Program-made: the position numbers and the translations under genes
Shown here: piece after piece, positions 17,699 through 26,913 of the stretch
Layout of the letters: every line of letters starts with the position of its first letter
Position numbering within the stretch: position 1 is the first letter of the stretch
Source of the DNA: Amedibacterium intestinale
Lineage (GTDB): Bacteria > Bacillota_I > Bacilli_A > Erysipelotrichales > Erysipelotrichaceae
Assembly (NCBI RefSeq): GCF_010537335.1
Contig: NZ_AP019711.1
Location: forward strand, 682,001 to 746,000
Direction of reading: 5' to 3'
DNA length: 64,000 bases
The notes under the pieces: generated by a model
What the model was told of the DNA's origin: nothing
Database searches by the model: none
The model's input: only the letters and a program-made list of their open reading frames with translations

Positions 17699-19585
17699 TT
17701 ATAATCGTAATTGCTTTTGATACAAATAGTTGGATACAAGATAACAAAGGAAGAAGAAAGCATAGATGATAAGTGCACTTATCACATTTACAGAAAGCAA
17801 GGAAGATGCCTGCATCAAATTTCCAATAGCCTTTACCGAGAAATAAGAAGATATGCTCATAACAAACAAAGTAGATACATACGAAAATGCAAGTTCCTTG
17901 GCAATTGATTTTTTTAAAGCCTTATGACTGATACCTATTTTTTTCAAAATATCATATCGTTCTTTTTCATCAAATGTATCGTTGTATAATTTCATAAACA
18001 GAATGCTTCCGCTGGCAAAGACAAATACCATGAACACAAAGATAGAAACACTATATAAAATTTTTATCCATTTGATATCTTCTCTGTTTGGATCAATTTT
18101 CACAAGTCCATGACAGTGTGGATTAGCCTGCAGGCTTTCTACACTGGCTGCAAAGTTTTCTGGCTGTTTGATCTTATAATTGTACATGTAGAACGATTGT
18201 CCAAGAGGTTTCATCTGTTTATAAACTTCATCATTCACAATCATATAATCCATATTTTCCTGCAGATATCCAAGATAAGGAGTAGCTGTTTTTTTGATGG
18301 ATGTATAATCAATGCCATTGATTGTCTCTTTTCTTGTAATCGAATCATTTGTCAAAGACATTAAGTATATGTGATGAAGTTCTATATACTCGTCATTGGA
18401 TGGCATAGGAAGTGCAAATTCCATATTCGTGTCTTTTGCCAATGTTTTTATCTGTGAATACGGTATAACGGCAACTGGAGTTGAATACGTAGTATTTGTA
18501 TATTTCTTATCGATTACATTTACCTCAACAGCAGATGCATAAGTTACTGTGTTTTGTTTTTCGATATCCTTTTTAAATTCTTCTTTACGTCCTGTACGAT
18601 CGCTTAAGATTTGAAAGGTATACGTATTTTCAAAGTGAACCATACTGTTGTATCTGTTTTTCATCGCAAAGCCAAAAGCTAAGGCTGTTATGGAACATAG
18701 CATCAATACACATACGATTGCCAAGGTACGATAATTCTTTTTCATACGAAAAACAATAGAGTTGATCCACAGGGTTCTTTCTTTTTTATAAAGAAATCTT
18801 TTTCTTTTCGTTAATGCCTGTATACATAAAGGCAAAAAACCTCCAAAGATAAAATAAATACCAATGACTACAAAAATAACAGCAGTTAATACATTAAACA
18901 TGACTTCCATACCTGCATCTTTTGTCGCAAGATAAAATCCTGCTGCCATAAAACCAATACCAAAGATTGCCTTTATAAGTAAAATGAAGATATTCTGTTT
19001 TACATATTCGTTTTGTCGATTGGCATTCAGCATACTTAATACACTGCTTCTAACAATATTGATATAGCCCTTCCCTACAAAAATCATATACATCACAAGA
19101 AAAATAAGAGAAGTAGAAAGTACAGAGCTTAAGGAGATGGAAAAATGAATATCTATAGCTATACTGGATATAGCCATCAAGATCATCACAAACAGCTGTG
19201 AAGTTAAAATACCAAAAATAATACCAAGCAATAAAGAAACACATCCAATCAACATTGTTTCTATCATATACAATTTTCCTATTTTTTGATTGGAAAGTCC
19301 CATAAATGCATAAATACCAATTTCCTTTTTTCTTTTTGTTAGAAATACGTTGGTAGAATACCATATAAAGAAAAACATAAAACAGCCAATCACAAAGGAC
19401 AGTACCTGAATACATATTTCAATGTTTCTGGCATTGGTTTCTCCCAGCTGATTCAATATGCCGCTGTTAAGCAAGCTGCTGAAATTATATAAAACAAGAA
19501 TGGTAAATGCTAAAGAAAGAATGAGGGATACATAACTTCGAAAACTGGATTTAAAATTTTGAACTGCCAGTGAAAACATACGCAT
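17699..19585 (-). CDS. FtsX-type ABC permease, BceB/VraG-like
   Basis: Membrane subunit of a peptide-antibiotic sensing and detoxifying ABC transporter. About 628 residues with ten membrane segments in the BceB arrangement and a large extracellular domain (about residues 310-510) between segments seven and eight. The FtsX-type text FLTKRKKEIGIYAFMGLSNQKIGKLYMIE is clear. Start at ATG 19585 with GGGAG upstream; the GTG at 19594 overlaps the ATPase stop. It closes the Bce-like module read leftwards: response regulator, kinase, ATPase, permease. Confidence 0.88.
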   Translation of the reverse strand: MRMFSLAVQNFKSSFRSYVSLILSLAFTILVLYNFSSLLNSGILNQLGETNARNIEICIQVLSFVIGCFMFFFIWYSTNVFLTKRKKEIGIYAFMGLSNQKIGKLYMIETMLIGCVSLLLGIIFGILTSQLFVMILMAISSIAIDIHFSISLSSVLSTSLIFLVMYMIFVGKGYINIVRSSVLSMLNANRQNEYVKQNIFILLIKAIFGIGFMAAGFYLATKDAGMEVMFNVLTAVIFVVIGIYFIFGGFLPLCIQALTKRKRFLYKKERTLWINSIVFRMKKNYRTLAIVCVLMLCSITALAFGFAMKNRYNSMVHFENTYTFQILSDRTGRKEEFKKDIEKQNTVTYASAVEVNVIDKKYTNTTYSTPVAVIPYSQIKTLAKDTNMEFALPMPSNDEYIELHHIYLMSLTNDSITRKETINGIDYTSIKKTATPYLGYLQENMDYMIVNDEVYKQMKPLGQSFYMYNYKIKQPENFAASVESLQANPHCHGLVKIDPNREDIKWIKILYSVSIFVFMVFVFASGSILFMKLYNDTFDEKERYDILKKIGISHKALKKSIAKELAFSYVSTLFVMSISSYFSVKAIGNLMQASSLLSVNVISALIIYAFFFLCYLVSNYLYQKQLRL

Positions 19586-19590
19586 CGCAA

Positions 19591-20343
19591 TCACTCTCCC
19601 ATAGAAGCCTGCATCTCAATGATGCGATCATAAAACTCTTTTCGATCATTTCCCTTGCTGAGCTTGCATGTAATAGAACCATCCTTAAGAATATAAACAT
19701 CTTTTGCATAAGAAGCACTAAATGCATCATGGGTTACCATAAGAATCGTTGCTTTTTGTGCATCATTTACCATTTTTAAACATTCCATCAAATCATGACT
19801 TGCCTTTGAATCCAAAGCACCGGTTGGCTCATCCGCAAAAAGAATCTTGGGATCACTTATCAATGCTCTGCAAGCTGCCCCTCTTTGTTTTTGTCCTCCA
19901 GATAGCTGGTATGGATATTTTTTTAAATGTTCTTCCAAACCAAACATAGCAGCCAATTCCTTTGTTTTCTGTATGCATGTGCTGCTTGCTACTCCATTTA
20001 AAGATAAAGGAAGTGCGATATTATCCTGCAGTGTCATGGTATCCAGTAAATTATAGTCCTGAAAAATAAAACCAATTTTATCTTTTCTTATATTTGATAA
20101 TTCCTTATTTCCCGCCTTTGTAATATCCATGCCATCAAGCAAGATAGTTCCATGTGTTGGTTTATCAATAGTAGAAAGCATATTTAATAAGGTTGTCTTC
20201 CCTGAACCACTTGGCCCCATGATAGCGATAAAATCATTTTTAAAAATCGTTAAATCAATTCCTTTTAATACTTTTGTCTGAAATCCTCTTGCACCATAGC
20301 TTTTCACAAGATTTTTTATTTCAACTACTTTATTCTCTTTCAT
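19591..20343 (-). CDS. ABC transporter ATPase, BceA-like
   Basis: ATPase partner of the adjacent FtsX-type permease. The 250 residues have Walker A GPSGSGKTTLLN, signature YQLSGGQKQR, Walker B ILFADEPTGALDS and switch VTHD. The MacB/LolD-BceA type is evident from the DFIAIMGPSGSGKTTLLNMLSTIDKPTHG run. AGGAGGAATTAC precedes the ATG. Upstream repeats of TTACA-type motifs suggest control by the neighbouring response regulator. Confidence 0.93.
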   Translation of the reverse strand: MKENKVVEIKNLVKSYGARGFQTKVLKGIDLTIFKNDFIAIMGPSGSGKTTLLNMLSTIDKPTHGTILLDGMDITKAGNKELSNIRKDKIGFIFQDYNLLDTMTLQDNIALPLSLNGVASSTCIQKTKELAAMFGLEEHLKKYPYQLSGGQKQRGAACRALISDPKILFADEPTGALDSKASHDLMECLKMVNDAQKATILMVTHDAFSASYAKDVYILKDGSITCKLSKGNDRKEFYDRIIEMQASMGE

Positions 20344-20392
20344 TGTAATTCCTCCTTACACCTACAGTATAAATGAGCACGCTTATAGAAAC

Positions 20393-20429
20393 CTTACACC
20401 AGCATTACAACCTTAATGTCTAGCTTACA
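20393..20429 (-). promoter_or_regulatory. Candidate response-regulator binding repeats upstream of bceA-like gene
   Basis: TTACA occurs at 20394-20398, 20405-20409 (11 bases on, one helical turn) and 20425-20429, upstream of a TATACT-type -10 for the ATPase gene. Similar ATTACA/GTTACA words occur at about 22161-22193, ahead of the response-regulator gene. OmpR-family regulators bind direct repeats with about 11-base spacing; the assignment is inference. Confidence 0.4.
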
Positions 20430-20440
20430 TTTATGCAACG

Positions 20441-21427
20441 TTAAAGAAGAAAGTAGTCTTTGTTTTCATGAAAGGTTATAGAAAATCTTGTATAGTTTCC
20501 GAATTCACTTTCTACTTGGATCTCATGTCCCAGTTTTTTCATAATTAACATGACCATATACAGCCCCATACCTGTAGATTTGTATTTCCCATTATGATGA
20601 TTATTACCGGTATAGCCTTTTTCAAATATTCTTCGAATATCAACATCTTGAATTCCTTCTCCATGATCTTCAAAGAATAAGATTGTCGTATTTTCCCTGT
20701 TTTCTGTCCAAATATGAATTTCATGACGATTTTTCGCATATTTTATCGCATTGCTCATAAGCTGATCCAATACATAAACAAGCCATTCCTTATCGGAATA
20801 GACACATGCATCCTGTATTTCAACAAAGATATCAAAATGATTCTGTATCAAAAAGAAACGATTGTTTTTAATCGAGGTTTGTACACAGTCTTTTACATCA
20901 ACTTTCTTTATCTGCAAATCATACAAACTGCTTTGTACTTTACAGCCAACTAAAGCTGCGTTTAAAAGCTGATTCATACGTTCCAGCTGTTCTTTTATTT
21001 GCTGTTTTAAAACTGCATCTTCCATTTTTTCATTCATTAATAAACACGCAGATAAAGGGATTTTTATTTCATGGCACCATTTGGTTATGTAATCTTGCAG
21101 ATCCTGCTGATTCTCTATTTCTTTGTGGATTTGTGCTTCATACACATTTCCATCATGCAAGGCAATATCAATGTTTTCAAATTCTTCCATTTCTTTTGCG
21201 ATAACATAATCCTCTGTTAAAAGTTTTTGTTTTTTTATCTGTTGTTTATAAAAGAAGTAACCATCGATCGTAAAAAAGATACCCAGACAAACAGCAAGCA
21301 GTATATCTAGATAGATAAGATAATGCAACTGCATATTAGGTATTAGAAAAATATAATAAAGATTAAAGAAAAGAAAAAGCAGAACAAGGACTAGAAGATA
21401 GCCGGCATGTTTCCTTATGTATCTCAT
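20441..21427 (-). CDS. Intramembrane-sensing histidine kinase, BceS-like
   Basis: Sensor kinase of the peptide-response module. 328 residues from ATG 21427, which overlaps the regulator stop by four bases (ATGA). Two membrane segments (about 8-30 and 36-58) with almost no extracellular loop are typical of kinases that sense through a Bce-type transporter. The H-box is WCHEIKIPLSACLL; the ATPase domain has N-box LMSNAIKYAK, FFEDHGEGI and STGMGLYMV. A longer frame (to 21478) lies inside the regulator gene and is not used. Confidence 0.92.
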   Translation of the reverse strand: MRYIRKHAGYLLVLVLLFLFFNLYYIFLIPNMQLHYLIYLDILLAVCLGIFFTIDGYFFYKQQIKKQKLLTEDYVIAKEMEEFENIDIALHDGNVYEAQIHKEIENQQDLQDYITKWCHEIKIPLSACLLMNEKMEDAVLKQQIKEQLERMNQLLNAALVGCKVQSSLYDLQIKKVDVKDCVQTSIKNNRFFLIQNHFDIFVEIQDACVYSDKEWLVYVLDQLMSNAIKYAKNRHEIHIWTENRENTTILFFEDHGEGIQDVDIRRIFEKGYTGNNHHNGKYKSTGMGLYMVMLIMKKLGHEIQVESEFGNYTRFSITFHENKDYFLL

Positions 21428-22101
21428 GCGATAAAATACCCCTGCCCTTTCTTTGTATGTATGACATCTTCTTTGCATATATCTTTTAGCTTTGTTCGTA
21501 GTCTAGATATCACAACATTTAATGTATTATCGGAAATAAATTCATTTGTATTCCATAAAGCATCCATAAGCGCATCTCTAGCCACAATAGAAGGTTTATG
21601 CTGTGCCAAAACAGATAAAACAATATTTTCTGATTTCGTTAATTCCAGTTTTTTCTGCTTGTAATATAAAGAACTTGTACTGCTTTCAAAATATAAATCG
21701 GTATGTAAATAAATTTTATGTTCTACTTTATACTGGTAGGTTCTTCTAAGGATTGCCTCTATTTTTGCCTTTAACAATTCTAAATGAAATGGCTTTTCTA
21801 CATAGTCATCTCCACCTTGTGCGATTGCCATGATCTTATCTTTATCATCGCTTCGGCTGCTGATAAATAAAACAGGAACATTAGAAGATTCTCGTATTTT
21901 AAAGCACCAGTAAAAGCCATCATAAAAAGGAAGGTTTATATCCATAAGAACAAGCTTTGGAGCATATAAAGACATCTCTTCTATAAGATTATCAAATTGT
22001 TTGGCACATACTGCCATATACCCCCATTTAGATAAAAACTCCTGCAGTTCTCTAGCTAACACAACATCATCTTCGACAATCAATATACGAATGTTTTCCA
22101 T
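21424..22101 (-). CDS. OmpR-family response regulator, BceR-like
   Basis: 225 residues: receiver domain with E10/D11/D12, phospho-acceptor D54 (VLMDINLP) and K in YVEKPF; C-terminal winged helix with ELTKSENIVLSVLAQ and NTLNVVISRLRTKL. Paired with the downstream kinase by a 4-base overlap. It is expected to activate the adjacent transporter operon in response to cell-wall peptide antibiotics; this follows from the family, and the ligand is not visible. Confidence 0.93.
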   Translation of the reverse strand: MENIRILIVEDDVVLARELQEFLSKWGYMAVCAKQFDNLIEEMSLYAPKLVLMDINLPFYDGFYWCFKIRESSNVPVLFISSRSDDKDKIMAIAQGGDDYVEKPFHLELLKAKIEAILRRTYQYKVEHKIYLHTDLYFESSTSSLYYKQKKLELTKSENIVLSVLAQHKPSIVARDALMDALWNTNEFISDNTLNVVISRLRTKLKDICKEDVIHTKKGQGYFIA

Positions 22102-22195
22102 GCTTTCACCTCAATTGCTATTATAAAACACCTCCATGTTTTTTCAATACATAAAGGATAACATTACAAAAATGTGAGGTAGAATGTTACATTGA

Positions 22196-22855
22196 TCAGG
22201 CATTGCTTTTCTTTACACTATAGCGATAATATATCCCTCCAAGTATGACCATGGCAATTGTAAGAAGCAATACAATAAGCGCAGAAATGATATCTCCTTC
22301 TTTTAAAGAGGCAGACAAATACGTAGAAGTAAGAATGCTTGGAATTCTTCCCAGTGTTGTCATGATCAGCCATCGTACAAGGTTTATATTCCCAAGACTT
22401 GCTACATATGTCAAAATATCTTTTGGACTGCCTGGAACAAGAAAAATTAAAAATATCCAAAACTTGCTTTTGTTTTTTGAAAGCATTTGCTCAACTTCCT
22501 GTACTTTTTCTTTACTGAAAAACAAATTAATGATTTTATGTTTAAAAAACTTTACAAGATAATAAACAAAGAAAGTACCAAGACAAGAACCAGCTAAACA
22601 AAGCAATGTTCCATAGAAATTTCCAAATAAAAACCCACTTGCCAGCTCCAGCGGTTCCCCTGGAAACAAGGCAAAAACAACCTGAAGCATAATGAAAAGA
22701 ATCATTGTAATGGATTTTAAAAAGAAAGGAAGTTTTTCTACCTGCTGTAATACCTGCTTAAAATCTATAAAGCGTAGACCATAAATCGTGACTCCCAGAA
22801 TACACAGAATTACGATGATTTGCAACGTTCTTTTTCTGCTTATTATTTTATTCAT
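22196..22855 (-). CDS. TVP38/TMEM64 (VTT-domain) membrane protein
   Basis: DedA-superfamily membrane protein of about 219 residues. Family texts are LFPGEPLELASGFLFGNFYGTLLCLAGSCLGTFFVYYLVKFF and FLVPGSPKDILTYVASLGNI, with the conserved Pro-Gly and re-entrant loop features. Start at ATG 22855 (GGAAAGAGG eight bases upstream); the longer frame to 22945 lacks such a site. Bacterial relatives are implicated in lipid or envelope homeostasis; the specific role is unknown. Confidence 0.85.
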   Translation of the reverse strand: MNKIISRKRTLQIIVILCILGVTIYGLRFIDFKQVLQQVEKLPFFLKSITMILFIMLQVVFALFPGEPLELASGFLFGNFYGTLLCLAGSCLGTFFVYYLVKFFKHKIINLFFSKEKVQEVEQMLSKNKSKFWIFLIFLVPGSPKDILTYVASLGNINLVRWLIMTTLGRIPSILTSTYLSASLKEGDIISALIVLLLTIAMVILGGIYYRYSVKKSNA

Positions 22856-23014
22856 ACTACTAGCCTCTTTCCTGTTTATTATAAGAAATAAAAATAAACC
22901 AAAAGAGGATACAATTCTTATAAGATTCTTAATAAAAAATAACACTTTATTTAACTTATGCGTATATAAAAAGCAGAAGGTCTTTTATTTTAAGTTGCCA
23001 TCTGCCATTTATTT

Positions 23015-23551
23015 TTATGCATCTTTAAAAACAACTTCGATAAAATATGCATCTTTTGTAATGCTGTAGGCTGCATTCATTGCTTTTTTCGCATTTTCCA
23101 TGTTGTTTTCCATGTTAAATACATTTATGATACAGTTTTTATCAGTAATTTCAACAGCGCTTTTTATGTTTTGCTGTTTTAATGCTTCCACTATTTTTTT
23201 CTGCAGTTCTTTCGCATCTTTGATGGATTCCATTTTTGCTACTGCATTTTGCTTGTCCTCGCTTGATGTATTGTCTTTTGAAACGATAGTTTCCTGCTTG
23301 TGGATTTCTTCATCCTCTTTTTTTTCGATTTCTTCCTGCAGTGCAAGTACCTCATCTGTGTTCTTTTCTTCTGTTTCTTTCGTGTTTTCTTTGTTCTCTT
23401 CTTTGTTTTCTTCTTCCATCATTGCTTCACTTTGTGCTTTTCCATCTTGTGTCATAACGCTCATATTATCATTGGGCAGCGTAACATAATATACACTTAA
23501 CATGAGAATCAAAGAAAACATCGTTAAAAAAGCCAGTGCCTGTTTATTCAT
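23015..23551 (-). CDS. spoIIIAH: SpoIIIAH-like forespore engulfment/channel protein
   Basis: Mother-cell component of the SpoIIIA-SpoIIQ channel. The 178 residues begin MNKQALAFLTMFSLILMLSVYYVTLP, the hallmark SpoIIIAH anchor, followed by a long acidic Glu/Lys/Asn linker (about 40-105) and the C-terminal ring domain (YscJ-like: AVEITDKNCIINVFN..AKKAMNAAYSITKDAYFIEVVFKDA). It stands alone here; no other spoIIIA genes are in the window. Its ribosome site lies in the 3' arm of the upstream hairpin. A CATACA word upstream could belong to a sigma-E promoter, but the -35 match is poor. Confidence 0.85.
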   Translation of the reverse strand: MNKQALAFLTMFSLILMLSVYYVTLPNDNMSVMTQDGKAQSEAMMEEENKEENKENTKETEEKNTDEVLALQEEIEKKEDEEIHKQETIVSKDNTSSEDKQNAVAKMESIKDAKELQKKIVEALKQQNIKSAVEITDKNCIINVFNMENNMENAKKAMNAAYSITKDAYFIEVVFKDA

Positions 23552-23555
23552 AAAT

Positions 23556-23599
23556 AAAAGTCCTCCTTGCCTGCTAAAGCATATGCAAAAAGGACTTTT
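23556..23599 (-). terminator. Stem-loop between alarmone-synthetase-like gene and spoIIIAH
   Basis: AGGACTTTT (23591-23599) and AAAAGTCCT (23556-23564) form a 9-bp stem that in minus-strand RNA ends with a U run. The downstream arm overlaps the AAGGAGGA ribosome site of spoIIIAH (23561-23568), so RNA read through from upstream would partly mask that site. Confidence 0.6.
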
Positions 23600-23605
23600 T
23601 GTATG

Positions 23606-24979
23606 TCAATCTACAAATATTTTTCTTAAACGATGCAGCCATTCATCATAGTATGCACTTTGATACTGCATAAAATCAGAGTAGGATATCACACGCTTTT
23701 CCAGCTCTTCAACAAAAACAACAAACGCTTTGTTGATCGCAAGCATATGTTTGTCATAAATGATTTCAATTGTACCAATTTCTGTTAAAGATGCAGCCAG
23801 CATTTTCGCCAGTTCATCATGCAAAAGACTGCTTTGCTCCATCGAAAGTTTTACAAAACTTGTATTTAGCCAGTAATTATCGACAAGATAATTTTTAATT
23901 ACATTTAAAAACAAAGTAAAGTCTTCAAAGTTATTCCCTGGTTCAATAGAAAACAACATCTTAAAGAAGATAAACCAGTCATAGTCTGTATTGATAACAG
24001 AAATCAAATAGGTTCCAAGGGTATGTACAAAAATATCTGGCGAATAAAAATTATCACTAACCTCGATTTCACTTTCAAAATCCATTTTTGTTGAATTTAA
24101 TTTCTTGAAAGTTTTAAACAAGGCTGAGATTCGATCGTTGCTGACCCCTCCATAGCGTATATCTTTTATAAATAAATAATGCCCTAAAATCGTTGAAGTA
24201 TTTTTTAAATTCAAGGTAAACCCCAAAGATTCATACATCTTTTGAGCAAACAAATCATTGATAGCCTTTGAAATCTGTCTTTCAAAACTGCTTTCACTAA
24301 TGATTTTCCCATCTTTGGAATCTTCCTGCATTTGATCATAAATGATGTTCAGCTGACGATCAGTAATCGTTAAATTTGCTTTGATACTTGCCAGTAAGTC
24401 TTTCATAAAATCATCGTATACATAATAATTTGTATTTTTGTAAACAAGTTTATGTTCAATATCACCCCAGAAAGAATGTACCAGTGCTTTTATTTGTAGT
24501 TCTATGTTAACTCTTTGTCCATCTTTAAGAAAATATCCATCTATACGATAAATGGAAAAACCATTTTTTTGTATTTGCGGCTGTCTTGAGCCATGTTCCA
24601 GATGAAAGTTTGGAAAATCAGGATGAAAATAATACCCATCTTCCCCTTTTACATTCATAACTTTGCGAAGATGTGTCAAAACTTTAAATTCATCTTCTAT
24701 GAATCGGCATTCGATAATAAATCCAACAAGATCGCTTAGTGTATCTAAAATATCCTGGGCGCTGTCATATTTCACATATAAACGATTGCGTATAATTTTC
24801 TCACGCAAACTATCTTTTGTCTTTACACGTGAATTTAAACCAACAACCATATCATTACAGCCTGCCAGCAATTGTTTTAATACAGCATGTAACTCGTGTT
24901 TTACTTCATGATGGAAAGCCTCTTTTTTTTCTAGTAAATCTAAAGTTTCTTCAATTGTATCAAATACCTGCAGTCGCAT
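23606..24979 (-). CDS. RelA/SpoT synthetase-domain protein with long C-terminal extension
   Basis: Probable (p)ppGpp-synthetase-like protein, 457 residues from ATG 24979 (GGGAGTG upstream). Residues about 40-215 carry synthetase landmarks: LNSRVKTKDSLREKI (the R..K..S nucleotide site), LSDLVGFIIECRF (Asp/Arg), KNGFSIYRIDGYF (the usual GY is GF) and IELQIKALVHSFWGDIEHKLVYK, close to the RelP/RelQ small-synthetase text. There is no HD hydrolase domain. The remaining ~240 residues are not recognised. The start lies inside the end of ribF (20-base overlap). Family evidence is good; catalytic activity is not shown. Confidence 0.75.
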   Translation of the reverse strand: MRLQVFDTIEETLDLLEKKEAFHHEVKHELHAVLKQLLAGCNDMVVGLNSRVKTKDSLREKIIRNRLYVKYDSAQDILDTLSDLVGFIIECRFIEDEFKVLTHLRKVMNVKGEDGYYFHPDFPNFHLEHGSRQPQIQKNGFSIYRIDGYFLKDGQRVNIELQIKALVHSFWGDIEHKLVYKNTNYYVYDDFMKDLLASIKANLTITDRQLNIIYDQMQEDSKDGKIISESSFERQISKAINDLFAQKMYESLGFTLNLKNTSTILGHYLFIKDIRYGGVSNDRISALFKTFKKLNSTKMDFESEIEVSDNFYSPDIFVHTLGTYLISVINTDYDWFIFFKMLFSIEPGNNFEDFTLFLNVIKNYLVDNYWLNTSFVKLSMEQSSLLHDELAKMLAASLTEIGTIEIIYDKHMLAINKAFVVFVEELEKRVISYSDFMQYQSAYYDEWLHRLRKIFVD

Positions 24980-25913
24980 ATTTGCCACTCCCTTGCTTAA
25001 AATATTGTTTTGTAGCATGCAAATCTTTTCGCAATTGTTCGCATAGTTCATTTACATCGCTAAATTTTTTCTCTGCTCGAATAAAGGAAAGAAAACGATA
25101 ACGTACCTGTTCTCCATAGATATCTTCATCAAAATTTAAAATATGTGCTTCAATGGAGATTTCTTTTTGAAAGTTATAGGTCGGATTATGTCCGATGTTG
25201 ATCATTGCCTGATGCCATGTCCCCTTAACATAAACCTCACCGATATAAACACCTCCACCCAAAGGAAGGTAATGGTCACATACTTCTAGATTTGCAGTAG
25301 GAAATCCATGTTTTCTCCCCTGACAGCGTCCTTTTCGAATGATTCCACGAATTTCATAGGCTCTGCCTAAAAACTCATTGGCTTTTTCAATGTTTCCCGA
25401 TGTAAGCAGTTCTTCAATTCTTGTGGAACTGATTTTTTTATCATCACTGCTTACTTCCTCGATAACCTCTACTTGAAAAACATCTTGTTTCTTTAAAGTA
25501 TGAACATCTCCAAGACCTTTGTTTCCATAGTGATAATCAAACCCGCATACCAATGTTTTTAAATGCAGGCAGTTTAGTACACGTTCATGAAATTCTTCCA
25601 CGCTTAAATGGGCAAGTTCTCTGTCAAAATGTAAAATGATCCAGTAATCAAGCCCCATTTCTTCTCCCAATTCAATACGATGTTTCATTGGTGTGATATG
25701 AGGAATATTTTCTAAATGCTTCAAGACGACCCAGGGATCGGGAGAAAAGGTAATTAAAGCCTTTTTTGTATGATCACTGCTTGCAAGTTCCATTACTTTT
25801 TTGATAAGTTTTTGATGTCCTAAATGTAGACCATCAAAATAACCGATACATGCAGTAATTTCTTCTTTTGGCTGTTTAAACTTTTCATGTAAGTTAAAAT
25901 GCAATACCTTCAT
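24960..25913 (-). CDS. ribF: Bifunctional riboflavin kinase/FAD synthetase
   Basis: Makes FMN then FAD. The N-terminal adenylyltransferase domain has IGYFDGLHLGHQKLIKK (HxGH-type nucleotide site), LITFSPDPW and ISSTRIEELLTSGNIEKANEFLGR; the C-terminal kinase has GRKHGFPTANLEV, GGVYIGEVYV and INIGHNPTY. Start at ATG 25913 with GGTAGGTG six bases upstream; 317 residues. It follows truB as in Bacillus and overlaps the downstream RelA/SpoT-like gene by 20 bases. Confidence 0.96.
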   Translation of the reverse strand: MKVLHFNLHEKFKQPKEEITACIGYFDGLHLGHQKLIKKVMELASSDHTKKALITFSPDPWVVLKHLENIPHITPMKHRIELGEEMGLDYWIILHFDRELAHLSVEEFHERVLNCLHLKTLVCGFDYHYGNKGLGDVHTLKKQDVFQVEVIEEVSSDDKKISSTRIEELLTSGNIEKANEFLGRAYEIRGIIRKGRCQGRKHGFPTANLEVCDHYLPLGGGVYIGEVYVKGTWHQAMINIGHNPTYNFQKEISIEAHILNFDEDIYGEQVRYRFLSFIRAEKKFSDVNELCEQLRKDLHATKQYFKQGSGKYATAGI

Positions 25914-25922
25914 AAATTTCAC

Positions 25923-26753
25923 CTACCATAAACCGCGTACGCAGCCAAACACATCGCCATGTTCACGACGATAAATTGCCAAAGCTTCTTCTTGGTGAGT
26001 AAGCAAAACCTCATCCGCTTCACAATTCAAATGCACTTTTCTGCCATTCACAACATCTTTTGTATCCGATATCTTTATCTCTTTATAATGAGATAAAACC
26101 TCTTTAACAGGATGAAGAATATAATTTCCTTCTTCTACATCTTTTATCGTAACACAGTCCTCTAATGTAAAACGTCCTACTTTTGTACGAATCAAAGAAC
26201 TCATACATCCAAAATTGTTTGTCTTTTCCGCAATATCATGACATAAAGATCGAACATATGTCCCACTGCTGCAGCTTACACGAAAACAAAGTTCTTTTTC
26301 ATCCAAGGCTTCAATATCATATATCGTAATTGTACGAACAGGACGTTCTACCTCCTGATTGGCACGAGCATATTCATACAGTTTTTTTCCATTTACCTTG
26401 ATACTGGAAATCATTGGAGGAAGCTGTTTAATTTCTCCTTTAAATGTATCCAGCACGGACTGGAAATCAGAAATTGGTGTGATTGCTTTTTCTTCCAGCA
26501 CTTCTTCCCATATATCATCACTGATTGTTTTTTTTCCTAAAACCATTTTCGCAATATATTCTTTATCTGTATCTTCAAGAAAAGGAAGGACTTTGCAGGC
26601 TTTTCCAACCATAACAAGCAAAACACCACTAGCCTGTGGATCTAATGTTCCACTATGTCCAATACGTTTTATATGTAAAATTTTACGCAATTTATTTACA
26701 ACATCATGAGATGTCATACCTGTTTCTTTATTTATAAGTAAAATACCATCCAT
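25923..26753 (-). CDS. truB: tRNA pseudouridine-55 synthase TruB
   Basis: Converts U55 of the tRNA T-loop to pseudouridine. The 276 residues start MDGILLINKETGMTSHDVVNKLRK, with catalytic Asp in HSGTLDPQASGVLLV and SGTYVRSLCHDIAE later. A C-terminal PUA-like tail ends at residue 276. Nine bases separate its stop from the ribF start. Confidence 0.96.
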   Translation of the reverse strand: MDGILLINKETGMTSHDVVNKLRKILHIKRIGHSGTLDPQASGVLLVMVGKACKVLPFLEDTDKEYIAKMVLGKKTISDDIWEEVLEEKAITPISDFQSVLDTFKGEIKQLPPMISSIKVNGKKLYEYARANQEVERPVRTITIYDIEALDEKELCFRVSCSSGTYVRSLCHDIAEKTNNFGCMSSLIRTKVGRFTLEDCVTIKDVEEGNYILHPVKEVLSHYKEIKISDTKDVVNGRKVHLNCEADEVLLTHQEEALAIYRREHGDVFGCVRGLW

Positions 26754-26875
26754 GTAATCACCTCATCCATTATAGCATACTTTCTATAAAATACGATGTA
26801 TGAATACCTTATAAAATTATATAGATAGGTTTCTATATAGAATATTGGAATTTTAAAATGTTTTGTATATAGAAA

Positions 26876-26903
26876 ATGCGATTAGTCCATAGACTAAACG
26901 CAT
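26876..26903 (-). terminator. Hairpin terminator after alpha/beta hydrolase
   Basis: ATGCG (26876-26880) pairs with CGCAT (26899-26903), extended inward by TTAGTC/GACTAA around a 4-base loop; on the minus strand TTTTC follows. Confidence 0.65.
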
Positions 26904-26913
26904 AGTTCTTTCA

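Noticed and set aside
23100-23489. 129-codon Ser/Phe-rich plus-strand frame
   Set aside because: Antisense to the acidic linker of spoIIIAH; low-complexity mirror of Glu/Lys codons.
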